DNA of 64,000 nt. Origin: Bacteroides caccae. GTDB lineage: Bacteria > Bacteroidota > Bacteroidia > Bacteroidales > Bacteroidaceae. The translations under genes and the position numbers were made by a program. The stretch is from NCBI RefSeq assembly GCF_002222615.2, contig NZ_CP022412.2, positions 930,001 to 994,000 on the forward strand. Direction: 5' to 3'. This document shows, piece by piece, positions 18,437 to 27,406 of this stretch; within the stretch, counting starts at the first letter, position 1, and the number at the start of each line of letters is the position of its first letter. The notes beneath the pieces are model-generated. The model worked only from the letters and a program-made list of their open reading frames with translations, was not told where the DNA came from and did not search any database.

Positions 18437-18829
18437 ATGAAAGCTAGATTTTTGTTATTTTTGTTATTCGCTATTTTACTTCAAGTAAATACATCTTCTT
18501 TTGCACGGGAGATGAAAACTGCACGCCGAATTGAGTTAAGAGTTAAAGCGCAAGCACAACATCGGTCTATTCTAATTTCGCCTGTTGCCTCTGTTGAAGG
18601 TTCCTTGGTATCTATTGATTTTTTATCTGTTATTCCTTCTGTAACAATTACTGTAAAAGATGCAGAAACAGATAAAGTTGTTTATTCATCTACAGAATTG
18701 AATGTAAATGATTGTACAGTTGATCTTGCAGGTGAGAATCCAGGAAAGTATACAATAGATATATACATAGGTGAAAATATCTTTTCTGGAAGTTTTTTTA
18801 TTGAAGAGGAATCTAATTATCAAATTTAG
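18437..18829 (+). CDS. Secreted DUF3244-like protein
   Basis: The 130-residue product has a signal peptide (about residues 1-23, cleavage near SSFA). A compact beta-rich domain with SVTITVKDAETDKVVYSS and a closing NPGKYTIDIYIGENIFSG strand pair follows. This fits the DUF3244 family of small exported Bacteroides proteins, which has no known function. It is the first gene of an operon; the next start is 5 bp beyond its stop. Confidence 0.75.
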   Translation: MKARFLLFLLFAILLQVNTSSFAREMKTARRIELRVKAQAQHRSILISPVASVEGSLVSIDFLSVIPSVTITVKDAETDKVVYSSTELNVNDCTVDLAGENPGKYTIDIYIGENIFSGSFFIEEESNYQI

Positions 18830-18834
18830 CCAAG

Positions 18835-19773
18835 ATGAAAAATAAATTATTTATAGGAGCATTAGCAGTTTTATGCTGTTCTTGTGCTGGTAACTCTGTT
18901 CTGTTGGATACAGAGTCTGATTTAAGAGGCTTAAACAATGAGTATGAATTAGGTAAGTCAAAAGCGATTGTTGGCGCTGAATTGAAGGCCGAGACCTTTG
19001 GTGATGAAGATTCCATTCAAATGTTGAAAGATAATTATATCGCAGAAATTATGGGGCGTTTGGAAGTTGCAAAAGAAAAAGTAATGCGTACGGCCTATAG
19101 TGCGGCATCACCTAGAGTTGGTGTTTTTAAAGTTGGTTCTTGTGGAAATTATAAATACTTAGCAATAGTTATTGATTGTGAGAATGGCAGAAGTAAAACT
19201 CGCGTAGAGGGTAATGTTGGCGATAGTTTTGTTGATGGTAATGATAATATGCATCTCGAATTTTGTTTGGTAGAAGCTGCAAATAGTTTTCCTGGAGGAG
19301 TATTGTTAATTGAAGATGCACCTACCGTTAATGAGTCATTTATAATTGTTCGTCATCACGATACGGAAGATGGTGGTCATCAGAGTCTTTGGTCTGATGA
19401 TCCTTTTTATAGGGATGGTGATATAAGTCGTATATCCGGATTATCAAAACTAGATGCTAACGCGACATTAGCATGGCATATGAATAGGAATATGTCTGCA
19501 TGGGGAGGAAGGCCTCCAATGGGACCGGTAGGAATTAACTATGGGGTTATTGCGCTTCCGGATATGTCTTCAGGTAATTTGTATCTTGATGATGAAGATC
19601 ATAATAATAAAAATTGGGCACAACGTTGGTTGGGAAATCGATATCAAGCTGATTTAGGTAATTCTGGATGTTATTTTGGAGTAGAAATAGGTATTAATAC
19701 AAGATATTATATCTGTCTCAATACTGATAAAGATAAATTTGGAAGATTAGTACAGATGTCGTCTCAACATTAA
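18835..19773 (+). CDS. Lipoprotein of unknown function
   Basis: The 312-residue protein has a lipoprotein signal peptide ending in CCSCAGNS. After a helical stretch (~60-90), the rest looks globular and aromatic- and Gly-rich, with WHMNRNMSAWGGRPPMGPVG and NWAQRWLGNRYQADLGN segments. Two cysteines near VGSCGNYK and VIDCENG could form a disulfide, relevant because the next gene encodes a DsbA-like protein. No family is recognised. Codon use is as AT-rich as its neighbours and unlike metK. Confidence 0.7.
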   Translation: MKNKLFIGALAVLCCSCAGNSVLLDTESDLRGLNNEYELGKSKAIVGAELKAETFGDEDSIQMLKDNYIAEIMGRLEVAKEKVMRTAYSAASPRVGVFKVGSCGNYKYLAIVIDCENGRSKTRVEGNVGDSFVDGNDNMHLEFCLVEAANSFPGGVLLIEDAPTVNESFIIVRHHDTEDGGHQSLWSDDPFYRDGDISRISGLSKLDANATLAWHMNRNMSAWGGRPPMGPVGINYGVIALPDMSSGNLYLDDEDHNNKNWAQRWLGNRYQADLGNSGCYFGVEIGINTRYYICLNTDKDKFGRLVQMSSQH

Positions 19774-19782
19774 TTTGTTTAT

Positions 19783-19823
19783 AATAAATTCTTATTGACG
19801 AAATTCATTGATAAGAATTTATT
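19783..19823 (+). terminator. Intra-operon hairpin
   Basis: AATAAATTCTTAT (19783-19795) and ATAAGAATTTATT (19811-19823) form a perfect 13-bp AU-rich stem in the 66-bp gap. It may act as a weak attenuator or mRNA processing site. Confidence 0.45.
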
Positions 19824-19839
19824 TAATTAATATATAAAT

Positions 19840-20832
19840 ATGAAAGTAGCCTCTCTCCTTTTTTTGATCACTTTTTTTATTTCTTGTAATATTTCTAATG
19901 TAAATAAAGATGAGATTGTTGCAGAAGTAAATGGAGAAAAGATTTATCTTTCAGAATTGTCATCTCAGAGTAAACAAGAAATTTTTGATTTGTTAAATAC
20001 TGCATACGAAATTAAAAATCGTGTATTGACGAATTTAATAAAACAGAAATTGCTGGAAAATACGGCTAAAAATAAAAACATGTCTTTGGAGGAATTTCTA
20101 GATTTTTTGGTTCAGCAGAAATTACTTCTTGATCAGGATAGTATAAAAAAGTACTATGCGATTAATACAGAAAGTTTTTATGCAAAGAATAGTTTAATTC
20201 CGCTAAAAAAGGGGACCATAGAAGAGGAGTTATCGTTTCAACAAAGACTTCGAAATCGGATAGTCCAAGCGTTGGTCGATTCTTTATATCAAAAAGCGGA
20301 TATTAAGAGATATATTTATCCCCCTAAACAACCGGAATGTGTTGTGAGGGATTTATGTGTACATTATAGAGGAAACTTAGATTCGTCTACTTCTTTTATT
20401 GTTGCTTCTGATTATAATTGTGGGCGCTGTGTGCAATTTGAAAAAACATTATCTAAGCTCTATGATCAGTATAGGGAGCAGGTGAAGTTTGGATTTGTAC
20501 ATTTTGCAGATGCTCCTTCTCTAGCTGCTTTGGCGTGTGAAGCTGCAGATAAACAAGGGCAGTTTTGGTCTTTTCATGACGCGATCTTTAACTATGTAGA
20601 AGTGGCTGACTCTGCATTCATATACAATTTTGCAAAGTCTAAAAGGTTAGATATGAGGGAATTTGATAAAAATTTGCATTCTCCTGATAATTATAAGAAA
20701 TTGGATAATATTATTAATCGATTGGTTGAGAGAGGGCTTATGGCTACTCCTACTATTATTATCAATGACCGATTGGTTTATGTCACTAATAGCTATGAAG
20801 AATTATCCAAGCTATTGGAGCGCGAACTTTAA
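19840..20832 (+). CDS. Lipoprotein with SurA-N-like domain fused to a DsbA-type thioredoxin domain
   Basis: The 330-residue protein has a lipoprotein signal (Cys16, FFISCNIS). Residues ~25-150 read like a SurA/PpiC N-terminal chaperone domain (VAEVNGEKIYLSEL, then helices). Residues ~180-330 form a DsbA/Thioredoxin_4 fold with active-site CGRC at 194-197 and a cis-Pro at about 304 (MATPTII). It should act in the periplasm in disulfide formation or exchange, perhaps on the cysteine-bearing lipoprotein encoded just upstream. It belongs to the same AT-rich operon. Confidence 0.78.
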   Translation: MKVASLLFLITFFISCNISNVNKDEIVAEVNGEKIYLSELSSQSKQEIFDLLNTAYEIKNRVLTNLIKQKLLENTAKNKNMSLEEFLDFLVQQKLLLDQDSIKKYYAINTESFYAKNSLIPLKKGTIEEELSFQQRLRNRIVQALVDSLYQKADIKRYIYPPKQPECVVRDLCVHYRGNLDSSTSFIVASDYNCGRCVQFEKTLSKLYDQYREQVKFGFVHFADAPSLAALACEAADKQGQFWSFHDAIFNYVEVADSAFIYNFAKSKRLDMREFDKNLHSPDNYKKLDNIINRLVERGLMATPTIIINDRLVYVTNSYEELSKLLEREL

Positions 20833-20845
20833 TGTAATAACTAGA

Positions 20846-21844
20846 ATGAAACCTAACTTTAACTTTCATTGTATAGTTCTTCTACAATTGCTGTATTTAT
20901 GTGCAGCTTGTGAAGAACTATATAATACAGAAATGGTACCACCTGAAGGTGCGATTGTCTTTGATGGAGTGATAACTAATGAGCCTCCTCCTTATTTTTT
21001 TTCATTAAGTAAACCTTCTGGGGGATTGGGTGAATATGTAAGTCGTGGTTATGAGAGGATTAATGATGCAGAAATTGTTATTATTGATCAGACGGTTGGG
21101 GTGAGAGATACTTTGAAGAATGCAGAACTGACACCTTATAATGATTTTCGATATTATGACCATTATAGGCATAAAGAAGTAACTGTCCCGATAAAGTGGG
21201 ATAAAGGTGAAACACCGGGGGGACTTTATGTTACTACAAAGATATATGGGATAGAAAATCATATATATGAATTGCATATTAAATATAAAGGAAAGGAATA
21301 TACTGCATGTGAACGGATGGTGCCTAAAACTCCTATTGACAAAATAATAATGAAACGTGTTGATATGGGAGAAGGAGAACATAATGAAGTTCCATGTATA
21401 AGCTTTAAAAATCCTATGGAGGAACATAACTATTATTTATTTTATATTGATTCTTTTTCTTCTAAAACGTTTCGTATTGCATCCATTTATAACTTGTATT
21501 ATGGGATGACAAATAGCGGTGGCTGGCCATTTTCTATTTTAGATGATAAATATTTAACAGAAAATGTAGAAGATTATGCAGTAAGTGTTGGGGAGCAGTT
21601 TATACTTCCTAATCGTCCCACATGGAGCTATCCCATTGCTGATTCGATTTGGGTACAAATGCATTCAATTTCTGAAAATTGTTATAATGTATATGATCGG
21701 ATGATTAAACAAATTCGTTCAGATGGCGGAACTTTCTCTAATCGTCCTGCTTCTGTAAAGAGTAATATTAGTAATGGAGCTTATGGAATCTTTCGCGTAA
21801 GTGCTATTTCAGAGATATATCATTATCAAAAACACAGGATTTGA
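20846..21844 (+). CDS. DUF4249 family lipoprotein
   Basis: The 332-residue protein has a signal peptide with lipobox (LYLCAACEEL). A beta-rich body follows, typical of DUF4249, including the early VFDGVITNEPPPYFFSLSK segment and the YELHIKYKGKEYTA segment. DUF4249 proteins are regularly encoded beside TonB-dependent receptors with a carboxypeptidase-regulatory domain, as here, and may be their surface partners; the function is not established. The frame runs on upstream to 20663 inside the previous gene. The ATG at 20846, 14 bp after that gene's stop, gives the signal peptide. Its stop overlaps the next start. Confidence 0.8.
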   Translation: MKPNFNFHCIVLLQLLYLCAACEELYNTEMVPPEGAIVFDGVITNEPPPYFFSLSKPSGGLGEYVSRGYERINDAEIVIIDQTVGVRDTLKNAELTPYNDFRYYDHYRHKEVTVPIKWDKGETPGGLYVTTKIYGIENHIYELHIKYKGKEYTACERMVPKTPIDKIIMKRVDMGEGEHNEVPCISFKNPMEEHNYYLFYIDSFSSKTFRIASIYNLYYGMTNSGGWPFSILDDKYLTENVEDYAVSVGEQFILPNRPTWSYPIADSIWVQMHSISENCYNVYDRMIKQIRSDGGTFSNRPASVKSNISNGAYGIFRVSAISEIYHYQKHRI

Positions 21845-24081
21845 TGGAGAAGTATTTATTATTGCTTTTTTTATCCTGTTGTGGAGCTTTCACAATCTGT
21901 GGTGCCCAAACCGTTACAGTCAGAGGACGTGTTATAGACAGGAAAACTGGTGAGGTACTTTCTGACGCTAATGTTGCGGACTTAGTGTTAGGGACAGGGG
22001 TGGCTACTAATTCATATGGGTTGTACTCCATTCATGTCAAAAGTAAACAATGTATTTTAAGATGTTCAATGTTGGGGTATGCTACTAAGATAGATACATT
22101 GACGTTGGCAGTTAATATGGTTCATGACTTTGCGCTAATGCCTGATAATTATCAATTAAACGATGTGGAGATAGTAGGTGAACGAAAATTTGGCGGGCAG
22201 TTAGCATTAACTCAGAAAGAGATCCAGTCTTTTCCGACTTTGGGGAGTGAACCTGATGTGTTAAAGTCGTTGCAATATTTACCCGGTGTTATTAGTGGTA
22301 ATGAAGGGACTAATAATATTTCTGTTAGAGGGAGTGATCAGTGGGGGAATTTGGTTCTGTTGGACGAAGCAATGGTTTATAATCCGAATCATGCTTTATC
22401 TTTCTTTTCAGTATTTAATAATGATGCCATACAACAAGTTAATCTTTATAAATCTTATTTTCCGTTGATGTATGGAGGAAGAACCTCATCGGTAATTGAC
22501 GTTAGAATGCGTGAGGGAAATAATCAAGAAAAGCATCGGAGTGCTACAATTGGTGTTATCGCTTCGAAACTTCAATTGGAAGGTCCAATAAAGAGAGGTA
22601 AGACATCATACTTGCTATCTACTAGATTTGCTTATCCGGGTGCTATACTTGGGGTGCTGGAGCGATTTCGAGGCACAAAAATGAATTTCTATGATATAAA
22701 TGCTAAAATTAATTCGACACTGAATGATCGGAACCGTTTTTTCTTTTCCATATATAATGGTGGAGATCATACTTATTTTAATCAGTTGGTTCGGGGGTAT
22801 GGTATGAACTGGGGTAATACTACTGCTACTTTCCGTTGGAATCATGTTTTGACAGATAAGACCTCAGGAAATTTGAGTGCTATTTTTAGTAATTATTATT
22901 ATCGTTATAAGTCGATGGCAGACGGTATGAAATATTTGTGGAAGTCAAATATGCAGTCGTATCAGTTGAAATATGATGTGGATTATGCTTTCTCTAATAT
23001 GTTACATATTAAAAGCGGGCTTTCTGGCCATACATTTACAATTATGCCTGGGGGTATTGATAACTGGGGAGATCTGAACAATGTTGTTCCTTATCGAATG
23101 AATCGACGGCGTTTGCTGGATATAGCTGCTTATGGCGAAATTTCTTATGAAATTTCGCCTAGATGGCAGTTTAATGGAGGTATTCGTTTATCTACTATTT
23201 ACAGTCCTAAGGTGAGTACGTATAAACAGAAGTGTTATGTTATGCCTGAGCCAAGAGCAGAATTGTCTTATTTTCCGGGAAAAGGGGATAAATTGCATGT
23301 TGCTTTCACGCAATCTTCACAAAGTTTACATATGTTATCCAATTCTTCTGTGGGCATTCCTTCTGATATTTGGATACCCGTTAATGGACGGGTGAAACCT
23401 GCTGTAATGAAACAAATGGCTATAGGGTATAAAAAAAACTGGGCAAAAGGGGCATATAGCTTTTCTATGGAGGCTTATTATAGAAAGACCAATCATATTG
23501 TTGATTTTGTGGATAATGCTAATATCTTTTTGAATAACCAGATTGAATCACAGTTAGGTTTTGGTTTTTCAAAAGCTTATGGAGCTGAATTTTATTTTTC
23601 TAAAAATGTGGGACAGTTGACAGGGTGGATTAGTTATACTCTCTCGCGTGCACAAAATAAAGTGGCAACTTTTGAAGATAATGAATATCCGCCTGTTTAT
23701 GATCGTCCGCATAGTCTGAAGATATTTCTGAATTGTGAGGCCGGACGACGACGAAGATGTGCTTTCGCAGCTACTTTCTCTTATAATTCAGGAATGAATC
23801 TGACGTTGCCTATTGCTCATTATAAGACGCAGGGTACATCTTTCTATATCTATTCTACGAGAAACGGGTATCGTGCTCCTGCGTTTCATCAACTGGATTT
23901 ATCTATGGCATGTAAGTTAAGAAAGGGGCGTTTAATCTTTTCTGTGATTAATGTATATAATAGGAAAAATGTGTTTACTATGTATACAAGTAGAAGCGAA
24001 TTCTCTTTTAGAGATCTTGAAATACATAAAATGTATTTGTATGGTACATTACCTTCTGTTTCCTATCAATTCAAGTTTTAG
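21844..24081 (+). CDS. TonB-dependent outer membrane receptor with CarboxypepD_reg-like domain
   Basis: The 745-residue protein has a signal peptide (to about residue 22, GAQTV). A carboxypeptidase-regulatory-like beta domain (VRGRVIDRKTGEVLSDANV) follows, then a plug domain (SDQWGNLVLLDEAMVYNPNH, YGGRTSSVIDVRMREG) and a beta-barrel. It is shorter than SusC proteins and lacks a SusD partner; DUF4249 takes that place. It should import an unknown ligand using TonB energy. Translation is likely coupled to the upstream gene through an overlapping ATGA-type junction. It is the last gene of the operon. Confidence 0.88.
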   Translation: MEKYLLLLFLSCCGAFTICGAQTVTVRGRVIDRKTGEVLSDANVADLVLGTGVATNSYGLYSIHVKSKQCILRCSMLGYATKIDTLTLAVNMVHDFALMPDNYQLNDVEIVGERKFGGQLALTQKEIQSFPTLGSEPDVLKSLQYLPGVISGNEGTNNISVRGSDQWGNLVLLDEAMVYNPNHALSFFSVFNNDAIQQVNLYKSYFPLMYGGRTSSVIDVRMREGNNQEKHRSATIGVIASKLQLEGPIKRGKTSYLLSTRFAYPGAILGVLERFRGTKMNFYDINAKINSTLNDRNRFFFSIYNGGDHTYFNQLVRGYGMNWGNTTATFRWNHVLTDKTSGNLSAIFSNYYYRYKSMADGMKYLWKSNMQSYQLKYDVDYAFSNMLHIKSGLSGHTFTIMPGGIDNWGDLNNVVPYRMNRRRLLDIAAYGEISYEISPRWQFNGGIRLSTIYSPKVSTYKQKCYVMPEPRAELSYFPGKGDKLHVAFTQSSQSLHMLSNSSVGIPSDIWIPVNGRVKPAVMKQMAIGYKKNWAKGAYSFSMEAYYRKTNHIVDFVDNANIFLNNQIESQLGFGFSKAYGAEFYFSKNVGQLTGWISYTLSRAQNKVATFEDNEYPPVYDRPHSLKIFLNCEAGRRRRCAFAATFSYNSGMNLTLPIAHYKTQGTSFYIYSTRNGYRAPAFHQLDLSMACKLRKGRLIFSVINVYNRKNVFTMYTSRSEFSFRDLEIHKMYLYGTLPSVSYQFKF

Positions 24082-24435
24082 TTGGCTTGGGCTATTACGT
24101 ATGCGTTCTATGTTTTTTGTACTTTTATATGAGCTTTTAAACGATTAATTATAAAAGCCCCACTATTGAGAATATGTAGTGCATTGTTAAGATGGCGATT
24201 GAATGCTTCCAGAAGGGGAAAGATTTGGTTGCTCATTCGCGGGCTTTATAATTCTTGTAGAATAATAAGATAAAGATCATCCTTATTAATTGTTATGCTG
24301 AATGCTGGTAGGGTTTCAAGCAATCTGATGATTTGAGAAAATCGAATAATAGGATTGATTATATTCAGCAACAATTCGGTGCATCTGCTAGTAGGTGAAA
24401 TACCTGATAATAGATGTATTCTCTGTGAGAAAGGC

Positions 24436-24464
24436 TCTTGGGCTTCCGAGTAAGAAGCCCAAGA
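24436..24464. repeat. Perfect 11-bp stem-loop
   Basis: TCTTGGGCTTC (24436-24446) and GAAGCCCAAGA (24454-24464) flank a 7-nt loop. No T-tract follows, so it may be a processing or regulatory hairpin rather than a terminator. Confidence 0.5.
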
Positions 24465-24503
24465 TTGCTTCCGGAGGTAGTGGACAAATACCAAATTTTT
24501 TCG

Positions 24504-24511
24504 TAATTTTG
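24504..24511 (+). promoter_or_regulatory. Candidate -7 box for the LOG gene operon
   Basis: TAATTTTG matches TAnnTTTG and lies 21 bp before the ATG at 24533. Confidence 0.5.
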
Positions 24512-24532
24512 TGCCCATGATATAATAAAATC

Positions 24533-25132
24533 ATGGAGAAACTGATGAACCAGATAAATTCCGTATGTGTATATAGCGCTTCCAGCACTAAAATAGATCC
24601 TGTTTACTTTACTGCAGCCGAGACTCTCGGGCGACTGCTTGCCGATCATCATATCCGTTTGATTAATGGTGCCGGCAGTATTGGCCTGATGCGTTCTGTG
24701 GCCGATGCGGTGTTGGCGAATGGTGGTGAGGTGACTGGTGTTATTCCTCATTTTATGGTAGAGCAGAACTGGCACCATACAGGCTTGACGGAGCTGGTTG
24801 AAGTGGAATCCATGCACGAACGCAAACAGAAAATGGCAGATTTGAGTGATGCGGTGATAGCTTTGCCGGGTGGCTGCGGAACGTTGGAAGAATTGCTTGA
24901 AATTATCACCTGGAAACAACTGGGACTCTATCTCAATCCGATTGTGATTCTGAATGTAAACGGGTTCTTTGATCCGTTACTCGAAATGCTTGAAAAAGCA
25001 ATCGACGAAAACTTTATGCGCCGCCAGCACGGTGATATATGGAAAGTGGCGCAAACGCCGGAGGAAGCTGTGGAACTGCTTTATTCAACGCCTGTATGGG
25101 ATATCTCCATTCGTAAATTTGCAGCTATATGA
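24533..25132 (+). CDS. LOG family protein (TIGR00730)
   Basis: The 199-residue cytoplasmic protein has the Rossmann-like LOG fold. The nucleotide-binding PGGCGTLEELLEI motif is intact, with a preceding HERKQKMADLSDA segment that matches the family. LOG proteins are phosphoribohydrolases acting on nucleoside monophosphates, and some release cytokinin-type bases. In Bacteroides the physiological substrate is not established. Its stop overlaps the start of the DUF4271 gene by 4 bp (ATGA), so the two are coupled. Confidence 0.88.
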   Translation: MEKLMNQINSVCVYSASSTKIDPVYFTAAETLGRLLADHHIRLINGAGSIGLMRSVADAVLANGGEVTGVIPHFMVEQNWHHTGLTELVEVESMHERKQKMADLSDAVIALPGGCGTLEELLEIITWKQLGLYLNPIVILNVNGFFDPLLEMLEKAIDENFMRRQHGDIWKVAQTPEEAVELLYSTPVWDISIRKFAAI

Positions 25133-25980
25133 CGATTGACACTCTCAGCTTCCAGCGCACTACGGATACTCTGTCGCTTTTCCAACAAGGGCAGCTCGGT
25201 GGTTCATCGCAATCGACAATAAAGGCGGATAGTGATAGCTTGCAATTGGCACAGATCCATTCTGCGCAGGAAGTCATTTCCGGTTTCGAGGGAACTCCTA
25301 TCCCCTATTCTCCCCGTACAGATGATGCCATAGCGCTAACCTTGCTGGCTTGTTTCTTCCTTTCTTCCATAGCTTTGGCACGCGGAAAGAAATTTCTTTC
25401 CCAGCAAGTAAAAGACTTTGTGCTGCATCGTGAACGGACAAGTATTTTTGATAGTTCTACAGCGGCTGACATGCGTTATCTTCTTGTGCTTGTAGTGCAG
25501 ACGTGCGTATTGTCGGGGATTACTTTCTTCAACTATTTTCATGATACATCCCCTGCTTTGATGAACTCCGTATCCCCTCTTCTGCTTTTGGGGATTTATG
25601 TGGGCTCCTGTCTTGCTTACTTCTTACTGAAATGGTTGCTTTATATGTTTATAGGTTGGACATTCTTTGATAAAAACAGGACAAATATATGGCTGGAATC
25701 TTATTCTACGCTCATATATTATGCAGGATTTGCCCTTTTCCCGTTCGTACTCTTTTTAGTTTATTTCGACCTGAGTCTCACCAATTTGCTCATAATTGGA
25801 ACCATAATTCTAATTTTTGCTAAAATATTGATGTTTTATAAGTGGATAAAGCTTTTTTTTCATCAATTTGGCGCACTTTTCCTATTAATTTTGTACTTTT
25901 GCGCTCTTGAAATACTACCTTGTCTGCTACTCTATCAAGGTATGATTCAAATTAACAATATATTGCTAATAAAATTTTAG
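25129..25980 (+). CDS. DUF4271 multi-pass membrane protein
   Basis: The 283-residue protein has a soluble N-terminus of ~60 residues and then about seven hydrophobic helices. It includes the VKDFVLHRERTSIFD segment seen in DUF4271 proteins of Bacteroidetes. The family is repeatedly found just upstream of hemD in this phylum, as here with 4 bp spacing. The function is unknown; an inner-membrane role is inferred. Confidence 0.8.
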   Translation: MTIDTLSFQRTTDTLSLFQQGQLGGSSQSTIKADSDSLQLAQIHSAQEVISGFEGTPIPYSPRTDDAIALTLLACFFLSSIALARGKKFLSQQVKDFVLHRERTSIFDSSTAADMRYLLVLVVQTCVLSGITFFNYFHDTSPALMNSVSPLLLLGIYVGSCLAYFLLKWLLYMFIGWTFFDKNRTNIWLESYSTLIYYAGFALFPFVLFLVYFDLSLTNLLIIGTIILIFAKILMFYKWIKLFFHQFGALFLLILYFCALEILPCLLLYQGMIQINNILLIKF

Positions 25981-25984
25981 GACG

Positions 25985-26731
25985 TTGAAAATTAAAAAAG
26001 TACTAGTGTCGCAGCCTAAGCCTGCGTCAGAGAAATCTCCCTATTACGACATTGCAGAGAAGTATGGCGTAAAAATAGATTTCCGGCCGTTTATCAAGGT
26101 TGAAAGTCTTTCGGCGAAAGAATTTCGGCAACAGAAAATTTCGATTCTCGACCACACTGCCGTTATATTCACTTCTCGTCATGCTATCGACCATTTCTTT
26201 AATTTGTGTACTGAATTGCGTGTTGCAATTCCGGAAACTATGAAGTATTTCTGTGTGACGGAAGCAGTTGCATTGTATATTCAAAAATATGTGCAGTACC
26301 GTAAGCGTAAAATTTTCTTTGGTGCAACGGGAAAGATTGAGGACCTCGTGCCTTCTATCGTAAAGCATAAAACAGAGAAATACCTTGTCCCAATGTCGGA
26401 CGTACATAATGACGACGTAAAAACACTGCTTGACAAGAACGGCATACAGCATACCGAAGCTGTGATGTATCGCACGGTAAGCAATGACTTTACACCCGAC
26501 GAAGAATTCGATTATGACATGTTGGTGTTCTTCAGCCCTGCCGGAGTAACTTCTTTGAAGAAGAACTTCCCTGATTTTGACCAGAAAGAAATCAAGATCG
26601 GTACGTTCGGTTCTACTACCGCACAGGCTGTACGCGATGCAGGACTCCGTCTGGATCTCGAAGCCCCTACGGTGCAAGCTCCGTCTATGACTGCCGCACT
26701 TGACATGTTTATCAAGGAAAACAATAAATAA
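25985..26731 (+). CDS. hemD: Uroporphyrinogen-III synthase (HemD) family protein
   Basis: The 248-residue protein matches the two-lobed HemD fold, with VIFTSRHAIDHFF in lobe 1 and LVFFSPAGVTSLKK plus IGTFGSTTAQAVRDAGL near the end. HemD closes hydroxymethylbilane to uroporphyrinogen III in tetrapyrrole synthesis. The likely start is TTG at 25985: no ATG or GTG exists in frame between the preceding stops and the conserved KIKKVLVSQP segment. It belongs to a tight operon with DUF4271, rnpA, yidD and tatD. Confidence 0.85.
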   Translation: MKIKKVLVSQPKPASEKSPYYDIAEKYGVKIDFRPFIKVESLSAKEFRQQKISILDHTAVIFTSRHAIDHFFNLCTELRVAIPETMKYFCVTEAVALYIQKYVQYRKRKIFFGATGKIEDLVPSIVKHKTEKYLVPMSDVHNDDVKTLLDKNGIQHTEAVMYRTVSNDFTPDEEFDYDMLVFFSPAGVTSLKKNFPDFDQKEIKIGTFGSTTAQAVRDAGLRLDLEAPTVQAPSMTAALDMFIKENNK

Positions 26732-26736
26732 ACAGA

Positions 26737-27126
26737 GTGGGTATATATACTTTGTGCAAAGCCGAAAGGCTGAATAGTAAAATTCTGATCGGAAAGATGT
26801 TTGAAGGCGGTGTTTCGAAGTCGTTTTCCATCTTTCCGATACGCGTTGTATATATGCCTGTCGAACAAGGCGAGGCGCCGGCTTCCATATTGATCAGTGT
26901 ATCGAAACGCCGCTTCAAGAGGGCGGTGAAGCGCAACCGGGTGAAACGGCAGATACGCGAAGCCTACCGGAAGAATAAATATCTGTTGGTAGACGAGTTG
27001 CAACGCCGGGAAAAGCGTTTGGCTATTGCCTTTATCTATCTGTCGGACGAGCTTACTGCTACTGCCGAGCTGGAAGAAAAAATGAAAATAGCGCTTTCGC
27101 GTATCTCCGAAAAACTATCCTTATGA
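26737..27126 (+). CDS. rnpA: Ribonuclease P protein component
   Basis: This 129-residue basic protein is the cofactor of RNase P RNA in 5' maturation of tRNAs. The start region with [20 protein letters not shown] matches the family N-terminus. The RNR motif is present as [18 protein letters not shown]. It uses a GTG start 5 bp after the hemD stop. Its own stop overlaps the yidD ATG (ATGA), the classic rnpA-yidD coupling. Confidence 0.94.
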   Translation: MGIYTLCKAERLNSKILIGKMFEGGVSKSFSIFPIRVVYMPVEQGEAPASILISVSKRRFKRAVKRNRVKRQIREAYRKNKYLLVDELQRREKRLAIAFIYLSDELTATAELEEKMKIALSRISEKLSL

Positions 27127-27398
27127 AAGCCCATAGCTCCCGGATGTCTGGCATCCGGATGTCCGTCAAAGGATTTTTGAGGAGGGTGTTCTCATTCCTG
27201 CTCCTGCTTCCTATCTATTTTTATCGGATTTGCATATCCCCACTTACTCCTCCCTCCTGCCGGTTCACGCCGACTTGCTCGGCATACGCGGTCGAAGCGA
27301 TAAAGAAACATGGTCCTATTAAGGGTTTTTATCTGGCTGTGAGGCGTATCTTGCGGTGTCACCCTTGGGGTGGTTCCGGCTATGATCCTGTACCTTAA
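27123..27398 (+). CDS. yidD: Membrane protein insertion efficiency factor YidD
   Basis: The 91-residue protein carries the full YidD signature: [30 protein letters not shown], later [20 protein letters not shown] and a GGSGYDPVP end. It is a small amphipathic protein that assists YidC/Sec membrane insertion. The first ~17 residues before FLRRVF are variable, so a start slightly downstream (ATG at 27144 or 27159) is possible. The 4-bp overlap with rnpA favours 27123. Confidence 0.93.
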   Translation: MKAHSSRMSGIRMSVKGFLRRVFSFLLLLPIYFYRICISPLTPPSCRFTPTCSAYAVEAIKKHGPIKGFYLAVRRILRCHPWGGSGYDPVP

Positions 27399-27406
27399 AC
27401 TCCAAA

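Larger units (their letters stand above)
24082..24532. other. AT-rich gap with a possible decayed minus-strand gene
   Basis: On the minus strand one frame reads two protein-like blocks separated by a single TAA. The first ends in INKDDLYLIILQEL. The second begins MSNQIFPLLEAFNRHLN and ends in the region of 24109. Together they could be a small broken gene of about 90-100 residues. The family is not recognised. A hairpin and a promoter box for the next gene occupy the right end. Confidence 0.3.
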
